Below are positions 37,401 to 52,400 of a stretch of 64,000 nucleotides of DNA, piece after piece; position 1 is the first letter of the stretch; the number at the start of each line of letters is the position of its first letter. The translations under genes and the position numbers were made by a program. The stretch lies in contig NC_134013.1 in the NCBI RefSeq assembly GCF_040712315.1, forward strand, positions 91,890,001 through 91,954,000. Direction: 5' to 3'. A model generated the notes under the pieces. The model did no database searches, had not been told where the DNA came from, and was given only the letters and a program-made list of their open reading frames with translations. The stretch is from Castanea sativa (taxonomy: Eukaryota > Streptophyta > Magnoliopsida > Fagales > Fagaceae).

Positions 37401-40400
37401 TGACAAGACATCAATTTCCACAAGGTTTGTGGTCCGAGGACTACACTTAACCAAGTTTCTGTTTGATTCTTAAGAACGGTAACTTCAAATGTTAATTTCC
37501 CCAAAGTAGGAGGTCCGAGGACCCGGCATAACTAAGGTTCTGTTTAACAAATGACAAGACATCAATTTCCACAAGGTTTGTGGTCCGAGGACTACACTTA
37601 ACCAAGTTTTTGTTTGATTCTTAAGAACGGTAACTTCAAATGTTAATTTCCCCAAAGTAGGAGGTCCGAGGACCCGGCATAACTAAGGTTCTGTTTAACA
37701 AATGACAAGACATCAATTTCCACAAGGTTTGTGGTCCGAGGACTACACTTAACCAAGTTTCTGTTTGATTCTTAAGAACGGTAACTTCAAATGTTAATTT
37801 CCCCAAAGTAGGAGGTCCGAGGACCCGGCATAACTAAGGTTCTGTTTAACAAATGACAAGACATCAATTTCCACAAGGTTTGTGGTCCGAGGACTACACT
37901 TAACCAAGTTTCTGTTTGATTCTTAAGAACGGTAACTTCAAATGTTAATTTCCCCAAAGTAGGAGGTCCGAGGACCCGGCATAACTAAGGTTCTGTTTAA
38001 CAAATGACAAGACATCAATTTCCACAAGGTTTGTGGTCCGAGGACTACACTTAACCAAGTTTCTGTTTGATTCTTAAGAACGGTAACTTCAAATGTTAAT
38101 TTCCCCAAAGTAGGAGGTCCGAGGACCCGGCATAACTAAGGTTCTGTTTAACAAATGACAAGACATCAATTTCCACAAGGTTTGTGGTCCGAGGACTACA
38201 CTTAACCAAGTTTCTGTTTGATTCTTAAGAACGGTAACTTCAAATGTTAATTTTCCCAAAGTAGGAGGTCCGAGGACCCGGCATAACTAAGGTTCTGTTT
38301 AACAAATGACAAGACATCAATTTCCACAAGGTTTGTGGTCCGAGGACTACACTTAACCAAGTTTCTGTTTGATTCTTAAGAACGGTAACTTCAAATGTTA
38401 ATTTCCCCAAAGTAGGAGGTCCGAGGACCCGGCATAACTAAGGTTCTGTTTAACAAATGACAAGACATCAATTTCCACAAGGTTTGTGGTCCGAGGACTA
38501 CACTTAACCAAGTTTCTCTTTGATTCTTAAGAACGGTAACTTCAAATGTTAATTTCCCCAAAGTAGGAGGTCCGAGGACCCGGCATAACTAAGGTTCTGT
38601 TTAACAAATGACAAGACATCAATTTCCACAAGGTTTGTGGTCCGAGGACTACACTTAACCAAGTTTCTGTTTGATTCTTAAGAACGGTAACTTCAAATGT
38701 TAATTTCCCCAAAGTAGGAGGTCCGAGGACCCGGCATAACTAAGGTTCTGTTTAACAAATGACAAGACATCAATTTCCACAAGGTTTGTGGTCCGAGGAC
38801 TACACTTAACCAAGATTCCGATTGATTCTTAAGAACGGTAACTTCAAATGTTAATTTCCCCAAAGTAGGAGGTCCGAGGACCCGGCATAACTAAGGTTCT
38901 GTTTAACAAATGACAAGACATCAATTTCCACAAGGTTTGTGGTCCGAGGACTACACTTAACCAAGTTTCTTTTTGATTCTTAAGAACGGTAACTTCAAAT
39001 GTTAATTTCCCCAAAGTAGGAGGTCCGAGGACCCGGCATAACTAAGGTTCTGTTTAACAAATGACAAGACATCAATTTCCACAAGGTTTGTGGTCCGAGG
39101 ACTACACTTAACCAAGTTTCTGTTTGATTCTTAAGAACGGTAACTTCAAATGTTAATTTCCCCAAAGTAGGAGGTCCGAGGACCCGGCATAACTAAGGTT
39201 CTGTTTAACAAATGACAAGACATCAATTTCCACAAGGTTTGTGGTCCGAGGACTACACTTAACCAAGTTTCTGTTTGATTCTTAAGAACGGTAACTTCAA
39301 ATGTTAATTTCCCCAAAGTAGGAGGTCCGAGGACCCGGCATAACTAAGGTTCTGTTTAACAAATGACAAGACATCAATTTCCACAAGGTTTGTGGTCCGA
39401 GGACTACACTTAACCAAGTTTCTGTTTGATTCTTAAGAACGGTAACTTCAAATGTTAATTTCCCCAAAGTAGGAGGTCCGAGGACCCGGCATAACTAAGG
39501 TTCTCTTTAACAAATGACAAGACATCAATTTCCACAAGGTTTGTGGTCCGAGGACTACACTTAACCAAGTTTCTGTTTGATTCTTAAGAACGGTAACTTC
39601 AAATGTTAATTTCCCCAAAGTAGGAGGTCCGAGGACCCGGCATAACTAAGGTTCTGTTTAACAAATGACAAGACATCAATTTCCACAAGGTTTGTGGTCC
39701 GAGGACTACACTTAACCAAGTTTCTGTTTGATTCTTAAGAACGGTAACTTCAAATGTTAATTTCCCCAAAGTAGGAGGTCCGAGGACCCGGCATAACTAA
39801 GGTTCTGTTTAACAAATGACAAGACATCAATTTCCACAAGGTTTGTGGTCCGAGGACTACACTTAACCAAGTTTCTGTTTGATTCTTAAGAACGGTAACT
39901 TCAAATGTTAATTTCCCCAAAGTAGGAGGTCCAAGGACCCGGCATAACTAAGGTTCTGTTTAACAAATGACAAGACATCAATTTCCACAAGGTTTGTGGT
40001 CCGAGGACTACACTTAACCAAGTTTCTGTTTGATTCTTAAGAACGGTAACTTCAAATGTTAATTTCCCCAAAGTAGGAGGTCCGAGGACCCGGCATAACT
40101 AAGGTTCTGTTTAACAAATGACAAGACATCAATTTCCACAAGGTTTGTGGTCCGAGGACTACACTTAACCAAGTTTCTGTTTGATTCTTAAGAACGGTAA
40201 CTTCAAATGTTAATTTCCCCAAAGTAGGAGGTCCGAGGACCCGGCATAACTAAGGTTCTGTTTAACAAATGACAAGACATCAATTTCCACAAGGTTTGTG
40301 GTCCGAGGACTACACTTAACCAAGTTTCTGTTTGATTCTTAAGAACGGTAACTTCAAATGTTAATTTCCCCAAAGTAGGAGGTCCGAGGACCGGCATAAC

Positions 40401-43400
40401 TAAGGTTCTGTTTAACAAATGACAAGACATCAATTTCCACAAGGTTTGTGGTCCGAGGACTACACTTAACCAAGTTTCTGTTTGATTCTTAAGAACGGTA
40501 ACTTCAAATGTTAATTTCCCCAAAGTAGGAGGTCCGAGGACCCGGCATAACTAAGGTTCTGTTTAACAAATGACAAGACATCAATTTCCACAAGGTTTGT
40601 GGTCCGAGGACTACACTTAACCAAGTTTCTGTTTGATTCTTAAGAACGGTAACTTCAAATGTTAATTTCCCCAAAGTAGGAGGTCCGAGGACCCGGCATA
40701 ACTAAGGTTCTGTTTAACAAATGACAAGACATCAATTTCCACAAGGTTTGTGGTCCGAGGACTACACTTAACCAAGTTAATCTTTGATTCTTAAGAACGG
40801 TAACTTCAAATGTTAATTTCCCCAAAGTAGGAGGTCCGAGGACCCGGCATAACTAAGGTTCTGTTTAACAAATGACAAGACATCAATTTCCACAAGGTTT
40901 GTGGTCCGAGGACTACACTTAACCAAGTTTCTGTTTGATTCTTAAGAACGGTAACTTCAAATGTTAATTTCCCCAAAGTAGGAGGTCCGAGGACCCGGCA
41001 TAACTAAGGTTCTGTTTAACAAATGACAAGACATCAATTTCCACAAGGTTTGTGGTCCGAGGACTACACTTAACCAAGTTTCTGTTTGATTCTTAAGAAC
41101 GGTAACTTCAAATGTTAATTTCCCCAAAGTAGGAGGTCCGAGGACCCGGCATAACTAAGGTTCTGTTTAACAAATGACAAGACATCAATTTCCACAAGGT
41201 TTGTGGTCCGAGGACTACACTTAACCAAGTTTCTGTTTGATTCTTAAGAACGGTAACTTCAAATGTTAATTTCCCCAAAGTAGGAGGTCCGAGGACCCGG
41301 CATAACTAAGGTTCTGTTTAACAAATGACAAGACATCAATTTCCACAAGGTTTGTGGTCCGAGGACTACACTTAACCAAGTTTCTGTTTGATTCTTAAGA
41401 ACGGTAACTTCAAATGTTAATTTCCCCAAAGTAGGAGGTCCGAGGACCCGGCATAACTAAGGTTCTGTTTAACAAATGACAAGACATCAATTTCCACAAG
41501 GTTTGTGGTCCGAGGACTACACTTAACCAAGTTTCTGTTTGATTCTTAAGAACGGTAACTTCAAATGTTAATTTCCCCAAAGTAGGAGGTCCGAGGACCC
41601 GGCATAACTAAGGTTCTGTTTAACAAATGACAAGACATCAATTTCCACAAGGTTTGTGGTCCGAGGACTACACTTAACCAAGTTTTTGTTGATTCTTAAG
41701 AACGGTAACTTCAAATGTTAATTTCCCCAAAGTAGGAGGTCCGAGGACCCGGCATAACTAAGGTTCTGTTTAACAAATGACAAGACATCAATTTCCACAA
41801 GGTTTGTGGTCCGAGGACTACACTTAACCAAGTTTCTGTTTGATTCTTAAGAACGGTAACTTCAAATGTTAATTTCCCCAAAGTAGGAGGTCAGAGGACC
41901 CGGCATAACTAAGGTTCTGTTTAACAAATGACAAGACATCAATTTCCACAAGGTTTGTGGTCAGAGGACTACACTTAACCAAGTTTCTGTTTGATTCTTA
42001 AGAACGGTAACTTCAAATGTTAATTTCCCCAAAGTAGGAGGTCCGAGGACCCGGCATAACTAAGGTTCTGTTTAACAAATGACAAGACATCAATTTCCAC
42101 AAGGTTTGTGGTCCGAGGACTACACTTAACCAAGTTTCTGTTTGATTCTTAAGAACGGTAACTTCAAATGTTAATTTCCCCAAAGTAGGAGGTCCGAGGA
42201 CCCGGCATAACTAAGGTTCTGTTTAACAAATGACAAGACATCAATTTCCACAAGGTTTGTGGTCCGAGGACTACACTTAACCAAGTTTCTGTTTGATTCT
42301 TAAGAACGGTAACTTCAAATGTTAATTTCCCCAAAGTAGGAGGTCCGAGGACCCGGCATAACTAAGGTTCTGTTTAACAAATGACAAGACATCAATTTCC
42401 ACAAGGTTTGTGGTCCGAGGACTACACTTAACCAAGTTTCTGTTTGATTCTTAAGAACGGTAACTTCAAATGTTAATTTCCCCAAAGTAGGAGGTCCGAG
42501 GACCAGGCATAACTAAGGTTCTGTTTAACAAATGACAAGACATCAATTTCCACAAGGTTTGTGGTCCGAGGACTACACTTAACCAAGTTTCTGTTTGATT
42601 CTTAAGAACGGTAGCTTCAAATGTTAATTTCCCCAAAGTAGGAGGTCCGAGGACCCGGCATAACTAAGGTTCTGTTTAACAAATGACAAGACATCAATTT
42701 CCACAAGGTTTGTGGTCCGAGGACTACACTTAACCAAGTTTCTGTTTGATTCTTAAGAACGGTAGCTTCAAATGTTAATTTCCCCAAAGTAGGAGGTCCG
42801 AGGACCCGGCATAACTAAGGTTCTGTTTAACAAATGACAAGACATCAATTTCCACAAGGTTTGTGGTCCGAGGACTACACTTAACCAAGTTTCTGTTTGA
42901 TTCTTAAGAACAGTAGCTTCAAATGTTAATTTCCCCAAAGTAGGAGGTCCGAGGACCCGGCATAACTAAGGTTCTGTTTAACAAATGACAAGACATCAAT
43001 TTCCACAAGGTTTGTGGTCCGAGGACTGCACTTAACCAAGTTTCTGTTTGATTCTTAAGAACAGTAGCTTCAAATGTTAATTTCCCCAAAGTAGGAGGTC
43101 CGAGGACCCGGCATAACTAAGGTTCTGTTTAACAAATGACAAGACATCAATTTCCACAAGGTTTGTGGTCCGAGGACTACACTTAACCAAGTTTCTGTTT
43201 GATTCTTAAGAACAGTAGCTTCAAATGTTAATTTCCCCAAAGTAGGAGGTCCGAGGACCCGGCATAACTAAGGTTCTGTTTAACAAATGACAAGACATCA
43301 ATTTCCACAAGGTTTGTGGTCCGAGGACTACACTTAACCAAGTTTCTGTTTGATTCTTAAGAACAGTAGCTTCAAATGTTAATTTCCCCAAAGTAGGAGG

Positions 43401-46400
43401 TCCGAGGACCCGGCATAACTAAGGTTCTGTTTAACAAATGACAAGACATCAATTTCCACAAGGTTTGTGGTCCGAGGACTACACTTAACCAAGTTTCTGT
43501 TTGATTCTTAAGAACGGTAACTTCAAATGTTAATTTCCCCAAAGTAGGAGGTCCAAGGACCCGGCATAACTAAGGTTCTGTTTAACAAATGACAAGACAT
43601 CAATTTCCACAAGGTTTGTGGTCCGAGGACTACACTTAACCAAGTTTCTGTTTGATTCTTAAGAACGGTAACTTCAAATGTTAATTTCCCCAAAGTAGGA
43701 GGTCCGAGGACCCGGCATAACTAAGGTTCTGTTTAACAAATGACAAGACATCAATTTCCACAAGGTTTGTGGTCCGAGGACTGCACTTAACCAAGTTTCT
43801 GTTTGATTCTTAAGAACAGTAGCTTCAAATGTTAATTTCCCCAAAGTAGGAGGTCCGAGGACCCGGCATAACTAAGGTTCTCTTTAACAAATGACAAGAC
43901 ATCAATTTCCACAAGGTTTGTGGTCCGAGGACTGCACTTAACCAAGTTTCTGTTTGATTCTTAAGAACCGTAGCTTCAAATGTTAATTTCCCCAAAGTAG
44001 GAGGTCCGAGGACCCGGCATAACTAAGGTTCTGTTTAACAAATGACAAGACATCAATTTCCACAAGGTTTGTGGTCCGAGGACTACACTTAACCAAGTTT
44101 CTGTTTGATTCTTAAGAACAGTAGCTTCAAATGTTAATTTCCCCAAAGTAGGAGGTCCGAGGACCCGGCATAACTAAGGTTCTGTTTAACAAATGACAAG
44201 ACATCAATTTCCACAAGGTTTGTGGTCCGAGGACTACACTTAACCAAGTTTCTGTTTGATTCTTAAGAACGGTAGCTTCAAATGTTAATTTCCCCAAAGT
44301 AGGAGGTCCGAGGACCCGGCATAACTAAGGTTCTGTTTAACAAATGACAAGACATCAATTTCCACAAGGTTTGTGGTCCGAGGACTACACTTAACCAAGT
44401 TTCTCTGTTTGATTCTTAAGAACGGTAACTTCAAATGTTAATTTCCCCAAAGTAGGAGGTCCGAGGACCCGGCATAACTAAGGTTCTGTTTAACAAATGA
44501 CAAGACATCAATTTCCACAAGGTTTGTGGTCCGAGGACTACACTTAACCAAGTTTCTGTTTGATTCTTAAGAACGGTAACTTCAAATGTTAATTTCCCCA
44601 AAGTAGGAGGTCCGAGGACCCGGCATAACTAAGGTTCTGTTTAACAAATGACAAGACATCAATTTCCACAAGGTTTGTGGTCCGAGGACTACACTTAACC
44701 AAGTTTCTGTTTGATTCTTAAGAACGGTAACTTCAAATGTTAATTTCCCCAAAGTAGGAGGTCCGAGGACCCGGCATAACTAAGGTTCTCTTTAACAAAT
44801 GACAAGACATCAATTTCCACAAGGTTTGTGGTCCGAGGACTACACTTAACCAAGTTTCTGTTTGATTCTCAAGAACGGTTGCTTCAAATGTTAATTTCCC
44901 CAAAGTAGGAGGTCTGAGGACCCGGCATAACTAAGGTTCTGTTTAACAAATGACAAGACATCAATTTCCACAAGGTTTGTGGTCCGAGGACTACACTTAA
45001 CCAAGTTTCTCTTGATTCTTAAGTACGGTTGCTTCAAATGTTAATTTCCCCAAAGTAGGAGGTCAGAGGACCCGGCATAACTAAGGTTCTGTTTAACAAA
45101 TGACAAGACATCAATTTCCACAAGGTTTGTGGTCCGAGGACTACACTTAACCAAGTTTCTGTTTGATTCTTAAGAACGGTATCTTCAAATGTTAATTTCC
45201 CCAAAGTAGGAGGTCCGAGGACCCGGCATAACTAAGGTTCTGTTTAACAAATGACAAGACATCAATTTCCACAAGGTTTGTGGTCCGAGGACTACACTTA
45301 ACCAAGTTTCTGTTTGATTCTTAAGAACGGTAACTTCAAATGTTAATTTCCCCAAAGTAGGAGGTCCGAGGACCCGGCATAACTAAGGTTCTGTTTAACA
45401 AATGACAAGACATCAATTTCCACAAGGTTTGTGGTCCGAGGACTACACTTAACCAAGTTTCTGTTTGATTCTTAAGAACGGTAACTTCAAATGTTAATTT
45501 CCCCAAAGTAGGAGGTCCGAGGACCCGGCATAACTAAGGTTATCTGTTTAACAAATGACAAGACATCAATTTCCACAAGGTTTGTGGTCCGAGGACTACA
45601 CTTAACCAAGTTTCTTGTTTGATTCTTAAGAACGGTAACTTCAAATGTTAATTTCCCCAAAGTAGGAGGTCCGAGGACCCGGCATAACTAAGGTTCTGTT
45701 TAACAAATGACAAGACATCAATTTCCACAAGGTTTGTGGTCCGAGGACTACACTTAACCAAGTTTCTGTTTGATTCTTAAGAACGGTAACTTCAAATGTT
45801 AATTTCCCCAAAGTAGGAGGTCCGAGGACCCGGCATAACTAAGGTTCTCTTTAACAAATGACAAGACATCAATTTCCACAAGGTTTGTGGTCCGAGGACT
45901 ACACTTAACCAAGTTTCTGTTTGATTCTTAAGAACGGTAACTTCAAATGTTAATTTCCCCAAAGTAGGAGGTCCGAGGACCCGGCATAACTAAGGTTCTG
46001 TTTAACAAATGACAAGACATCAATTTCCACAAGGTTTGTGGTCAGAGGACTACACTTAACCAAGTTTCTGTTTGATTCTTAAGAACGGTAACTTCAAATG
46101 TTAATTTCCCCAAAGTAGGAGGTCCGAGGACCCGGCATAACTAAGGTTCTGTTTAACAAATGACAAGACATCAATTTCCACAAGGTTTGTGGTCCGAGGA
46201 CTACACTTAACCAAGTTTCTCTTTGATTCTTAAGAACGGTAACTTCAAATGTTAATTTCCCCAAAGTAGGAGGTCCGAGGACCCGGCATAACTATGGTTC
46301 TGTTTAACAAATGACAAGACATCAATTTCCACAAGGTTTGTGGTCCGAGGACTACACTTAACCAAGTTTCTGTTTGATTCTTAAGAACGGTAACTTCAAA

Positions 46401-49400
46401 TGTTAATTTCCCCAAAGTAGGAGGTCCGAGGACCCGGCATAACTAAGGTTCTGTTTAACAAATGACAAGACATCAATTTCCACAAGGTTTGTGGTCCGAG
46501 GACTACACTTAACCAAGTTTCTGTTTGATTCTTAAGAACGGTAACTTCAAATGTTAATTTCCCCAAAGTAGGAGGTCCGAGGACCCGGCATAACTAAGGT
46601 TCTGTTTAACAAATGACAAGACATCAATTTCCACAAGGTTTGTGGTCCGAGGACTACACTTAACCAAGTTTCTGTTTGATTCTTAAGAACGGTAACTTCA
46701 AATGTTAATTTCCCCAAAGTAGGAGGTCCGAGGACCCGGCATAACTAAGGTTCTGTTTAACAAATGACAAGACATCAATTTCCACAAGGTTTGTGGTCCG
46801 AGGACTACACTTAACCAAGTTTCTGTTTGATTCTTAAGAACGGTAACTTCAAATGTTAATTTCCCCAAAGTAGGAGGTCCGAGGACCCGGCATAACTAAG
46901 GTTCTGTTTAACAAATGACAAGACATCAATTTCCACAAGGTTTGTGGTCCGAGGACTACACTTAACCAAGTTTCTGTTTGATTCTTAAGAACGGTAACTT
47001 CAAATGTTAATTTCCCCAAAGTAGGAGGTCCGAGGACCCGGCATAACTAAGGTTCTGTTTAACAAATGACAAGACATCAATTTCCACAAGGTTTGTGGTC
47101 CGAGGACTACACTTAACCAAGTTTCTTTTTGATTCTTAAGAACGGTAACTTCAAATGTTAATTTCCCCAAAGTAGGAGGTCCGAGGACCCGGCATAACTA
47201 AGGTTCTGTTTAACAAATGACAAGACATCAATTTCCACAAGGTTTGTGGTCCGAGGACTACACTTAACCAAGTTTCTGTTTGATTCTTAAGAACGGTAAC
47301 TTCAAATGTTAATTTCCCCAAAGTAGGAGGTCCGAGGACCCGGCATAACTAAGGTTCTGTTTAACAAATGACAAGACATCAATTTCCACAAGGTTTGTGG
47401 TCCGAGGACTACACTTAACCAAGTTTCTGTTTGATTCTTAAGAACGGTAACTTCAAATGTTAATTTCCCCAAAGTAGGAGGTCCGAGGACCCGGCATAAC
47501 TAAGGTTCTGTTTAACAAATGACAAGACATCAATTTCCACAAGGTTTGTGGTCCGAGGACTACACTTAACCAAGTTTCTGTTTGATTCTTAAGAACGGTA
47601 ACTTCAAATGTTAATTTCCCCAAAGTAGGAGGTCCGAGGACCCGGCATAACTAAGGTTCTCTTTAACAAATGACAAGACATCAATTTCCACAAGGTTTGT
47701 GGTCCGAGGACTACACTTAACCAAGTTTCTGTTTGATTCTTAAGAACGGTAACTTCAAATGTTAATTTCCCCAAACTAGGAGGTCCGAGGACCCGGCATA
47801 ACTAAGGTTCTGTTTAACAAATGACAAGACATCAATTTCCACAAGGTTTGTGGTCTGAGGACTAAACTTAACCAAGTTTCTGTTTGATTCTTAAGAACGG
47901 TAACTTCAAATGTTAATTTCCCCAAAGTCGGAGGTCCAAGGACCCGGCATAACTAAGGTTCTGTTTAACAAATGACAAGACATCAATTTCCACAAGGTTT
48001 GTGGTCCGAGGACTACACTTAACCAAGTTTCTGTTTGATTCTTAAGAACGGTAACTTCAAATGTTAATTTCCCCAAAGTAGGAGGTCAGAGGACTAGGCA
48101 TAACTAAGGTTCTGTTTAACAAATGACAAGACATCAATTTCCACAAGGTTTGTGGTCCGAGGACTACACTTAACCAAGTTTCTGTTTGATTCTTAAGAAC
48201 GGTAACTTCAAATGTTAATTTCCCCAAAGTAGGAGGTCCGAGGACCCGGCATAACTAAGGTTCTGTTTAACAAATGACAAGACATCAATTTCCACAAGGT
48301 TTGTGGTCCGAGGACTACACTTAACCAAGTTTCTGTTTGATTCTTAAGAACGGTAACTTCAAATGTTAATTTCCCCAAAGTAGGAGGTCCGAGGACCCGG
48401 CATAACTAAGGTTCTGTTTAACAAATGACAAGACATCAATTTCCACAAGGTTTGTGGTCCGAGGACTACACTTAACCAAGTTTCTGTTTGATTCTTAAGA
48501 ACGGTAACTTCAAATGTTAATTTCCCCAAAGTAGGAGGTCCGAGGACCCGGCATAACTAAGGTTCTGTTTAACAAATGACAAGACATCAATTTCCACAAG
48601 GTTTGTGGTCCGAGGACTACACTTAACCAAGTTTCTGTTTGATTCTTAAGAACGGTAACTTCAAATGTTAATTTCCCCAAAGTAGGAGGTCCGAGGACCC
48701 GGCATAACTAAGGTTCTGTTTAACAAATGACAAGACATCAATTTCCACAAGGTTTGTGGTCCGAGGACTACACTTAACCAAGTTTCTTGTTTGATTCTTA
48801 AGAACGGTAACTTCAAATGTTAATTTCCCCAAAGTAGGAGGTCCGAGGACCCGGCATAACTAAGGTTCTGTTTAACAAATGACAAGACATCAATTTCCAC
48901 AAGGTTTGTGGTCCGAGGACTACACTTAACCAAGTTTCTGTTTGATTCTTAAGAACGGTAACTTCAAATGTTAATTTCCCCAAAGTAGGAGGTCCGAGGA
49001 CCCGGCATAACTAAGGTTCTGTTTAACAAATGACAAGACATCAATTTCCACAAGGTTTGTGGTCCGAGGACTACACTTAACCAAGTTTCTGTTTGATTCT
49101 TAAGAACGGTAACTTCAAATGTTAATTTCCCCAAAGTAGGAGGTCAGAGGACCCGGCATAACTAAGGTTCTGTTTAACAAATGACAAGACATCAATTTCC
49201 ACAAGGTTTGTGGTCCGAGGACTACACTTAACCAAGTTTCTGTTTGATTCTTAAGAACGGTAACTTCAAATGTTAATTTCCCCAAAGTAGGAGGTCCGAG
49301 GACCCGGCATAACTAAGGTTCTGTTTAACAAATGACAAGACATCAATTTCCACAAGGTTTGTGGTCCGAGGACTACACTTAACCAAGTTTCTGTTTGATT

Positions 49401-52400
49401 CTTAAGAACGGTAACTTCAAATGTTAATTTCCCCAAAGTAGGAGGTCCGAGGACCCGGCATAACTAAGGTTCTGTTTAACAAATGACAAGACATCAATTT
49501 CCACAAGGTTTGTGGTCAGAGGACTACACTTAACCAAGTTTCTGTTTGATTCTTAAGAACGGTAACTTCAAATGTTAATTTCCCCAAAGTAGGAGGTCCG
49601 AGGACCCGGCATAACTAAGGTTCTGTTTAACAAATGACAAGACATCAATTTCCACAAGGTTTGTGGTCCGAGGACTACACTTAACCAAGTTTCTGTTTGA
49701 TTCTTAAGAACGGTAACTTCAAATGTTAATTTCCCCAAAGTAGGAGGTCCGAGGACCCGGCATAACTAAGGTTCTGTTTAACAAATGACAAGACATCAAT
49801 TTCCACAAGGTTTGTGGTCCGAGGACTACACTTAACCAAGTTTCTGTTTGATTCTTAAGAACGGTAACTTCAAATGTTAATTTCCCCAAAGTAGGAGGTC
49901 CGAGGACCCGGCATAACTAAGGTTCTGTTTAACAAATGACAAGACATCAATTTCCACAAGGTTTGTGGTCCGAGGACTACACTTAACCAAGTTTCTGTTT
50001 GATTCTTAAGAACGGTAACTTCAAATGTTAATTTCCCCAAAGTAGGAGGTCCGAGGACCCGGCATAACTAAGGTTCTGTTTAACAAATGACAAGACATCA
50101 ATTTCCACAAGGTTTGTGGTCCGAGGACTACACTTAACCAAGTTTCTGTTTGATTCTTAAGAACGGTAACTTCAAATGTTAATTTCCCCAAAGTAGGAGG
50201 TCCGAGGACCCGGCATAACTAAGGTTCTGTTTAACAAATGACAAGACATCAATTTCCACAAGGTTTGTGGTCCGAGGACTACACTTAACCAAGTTTCTGT
50301 TTGATTCTTAAGAACGGTAACTTCAAATGTTAATTTCCCCAAAGTAGGAGGTCCGAGGACCCGGCATAACTAAGGTTCTGTTTAACAAATGACAAGACAT
50401 CAATTTCCACAAGGTTTGTGGTCCGAGGACTACACTTAACCAAGTTTCTGTTTGATTCTTAAGAACGGTAACTTCAAATGTTAATTTCCCCAAAGTAGGA
50501 GGTCCGAGGACCCGGCATAACTAAGGTTCTGTTTAACAAATGACAAGACATCAATTTCCACAAGGTTTGTGGTCCGAGGACTACACTTAACCAAGTTTCT
50601 GTTTGATTCTTAAGAACGGTAACTTCAAATGTTAATTTCCCCAAAGTAGGAGGTCCGAGGACCCGGCATAACTAAGGTTCTGTTTAACAAATGACAAGAC
50701 ATCAATTTCCACAAGGTTTGTGGTCCGAGGACTACACTTAACCAAGTTTCTGTTTGATTCTTAAGAACGGTAACTTCAAATGTTAATTTCCCCAAAGTAG
50801 GAGGTCCGAGGACCCGGCATAACTAAGGTTCTGTTTAACAAATGACAAGACATCAATTTCCACAAGGTTTGTGGTCCGAGGACTACACTTAACCAAGTTT
50901 CTTTTTGATTCTTAAGAACGGTAACTTCAAATGTTAATTTCCCCAAAGTAGGAGGTCCGAGGACCCGGCATAACTAAGGTTCTGTTTAACAAATGACAAG
51001 ACATCAATTTCCACAAGGTTTGTGGTCCGAGGACTACACTTAACCAAGTTTCTGTTTGATTCTTAAGAACGGTAACTTCAAATGTTAATTTCCCCAAAGT
51101 AGGAGGTCCGAGGACCCGGCATAACTAAGTTTCTGTTTAACAAATGACAAGACATCAATTTCCACAAGGTTTGTGGTCCGAGGACTACACTTAACCAAGT
51201 TTCTGTTTGATTCTTAAGAACGGTAACTTCAAATGTTAATTTCCCCAAAGTAGGAGGTCCGAGGACCCGGCATAACTAAGGTTCTGTTTAACAAATGACA
51301 AGACATCAATTTCCACAAGGTTTGTGGTCCGAGGACTACACTTAACCAAGTTTCTGTTTGATTCTTAAGAACGGTAACTTCAAATGTTAATTTCCCCAAA
51401 GTAGGAGGTCCGAGGACCCGGCATAACTAAGGTTCTGTTTAACAAATGACAAGACATCAATTTCCACAAGGTTTGTGGTCCGAGGACTACACTTAACCAA
51501 GTTTCTGTTTGATTCTTAAGAACGGTAACTTCAAATGTTAATTTCCCCAAAGTAGGAGGTCCGAGGACCCGGCATAACTAAGGTTCTGTTTAACAAATGA
51601 CAAGACATCAATTTCCACAAGGTTTGTGGTCCGAGGACTACACTTAACCAAGTTTCTGTTTGATTCTTAAGAACGGTAACTTCAAATGTTAATTTCCCCA
51701 AAGTAGGAGGTCCGAGGACCCGGCATAACTAAGGTTCTGTTTAACAAATGACAAGACATCAATTTCCACAAGGTTTGTGGTCCGAGGACTACACTTAACC
51801 AAGTTTCTGTTTGATTCTTAAGAACGGTAACTTCAAATGTTAATTTCCCCAAAGTAGGAGGTCCGAGGACCCGGCATAACTAAGGTTCTGTTTAACAAAT
51901 GACAAGACATCAATTTCCACAAGGTTTGTGGTCCGAGGACTACACTTAACCAAGTTTCTGTTTGATTCTTAAGAACGGTAACTTCAAATGTTAATTTCCC
52001 CAAAGTAGGAGGTCCGAGGACCCGGCATAACTAAGGTTCTGTTTAACAAATGACAAGACATCAATTTCCACAAGGTTTGTGGTCCGAGGACTACACTTAA
52101 CCAAGTTTCTGTTTGATTCTTAAGAACGGTAACTTCAAATGTTAATTTCCCCAAAGTAGGAGGTCCGAGGACCCGGCATAACTAAGGTTCTCTTTAACAA
52201 ATGACAAGACATCAATTTCCACAAGGTTTGTGGTCCGAGGACTACACTTAACCAAGTTTCTGTTTGATTCTTAAGAACGGTAACTTCAAATGTTAATTTC
52301 CCCAAAGTAGGAGGTCCGAGGACCCGGCATAACTAAGGTTCTGTTTAACAAATGACAAGACATCAATTTCCACAAGGTTTGTGGTCCGAGGACTACACTT

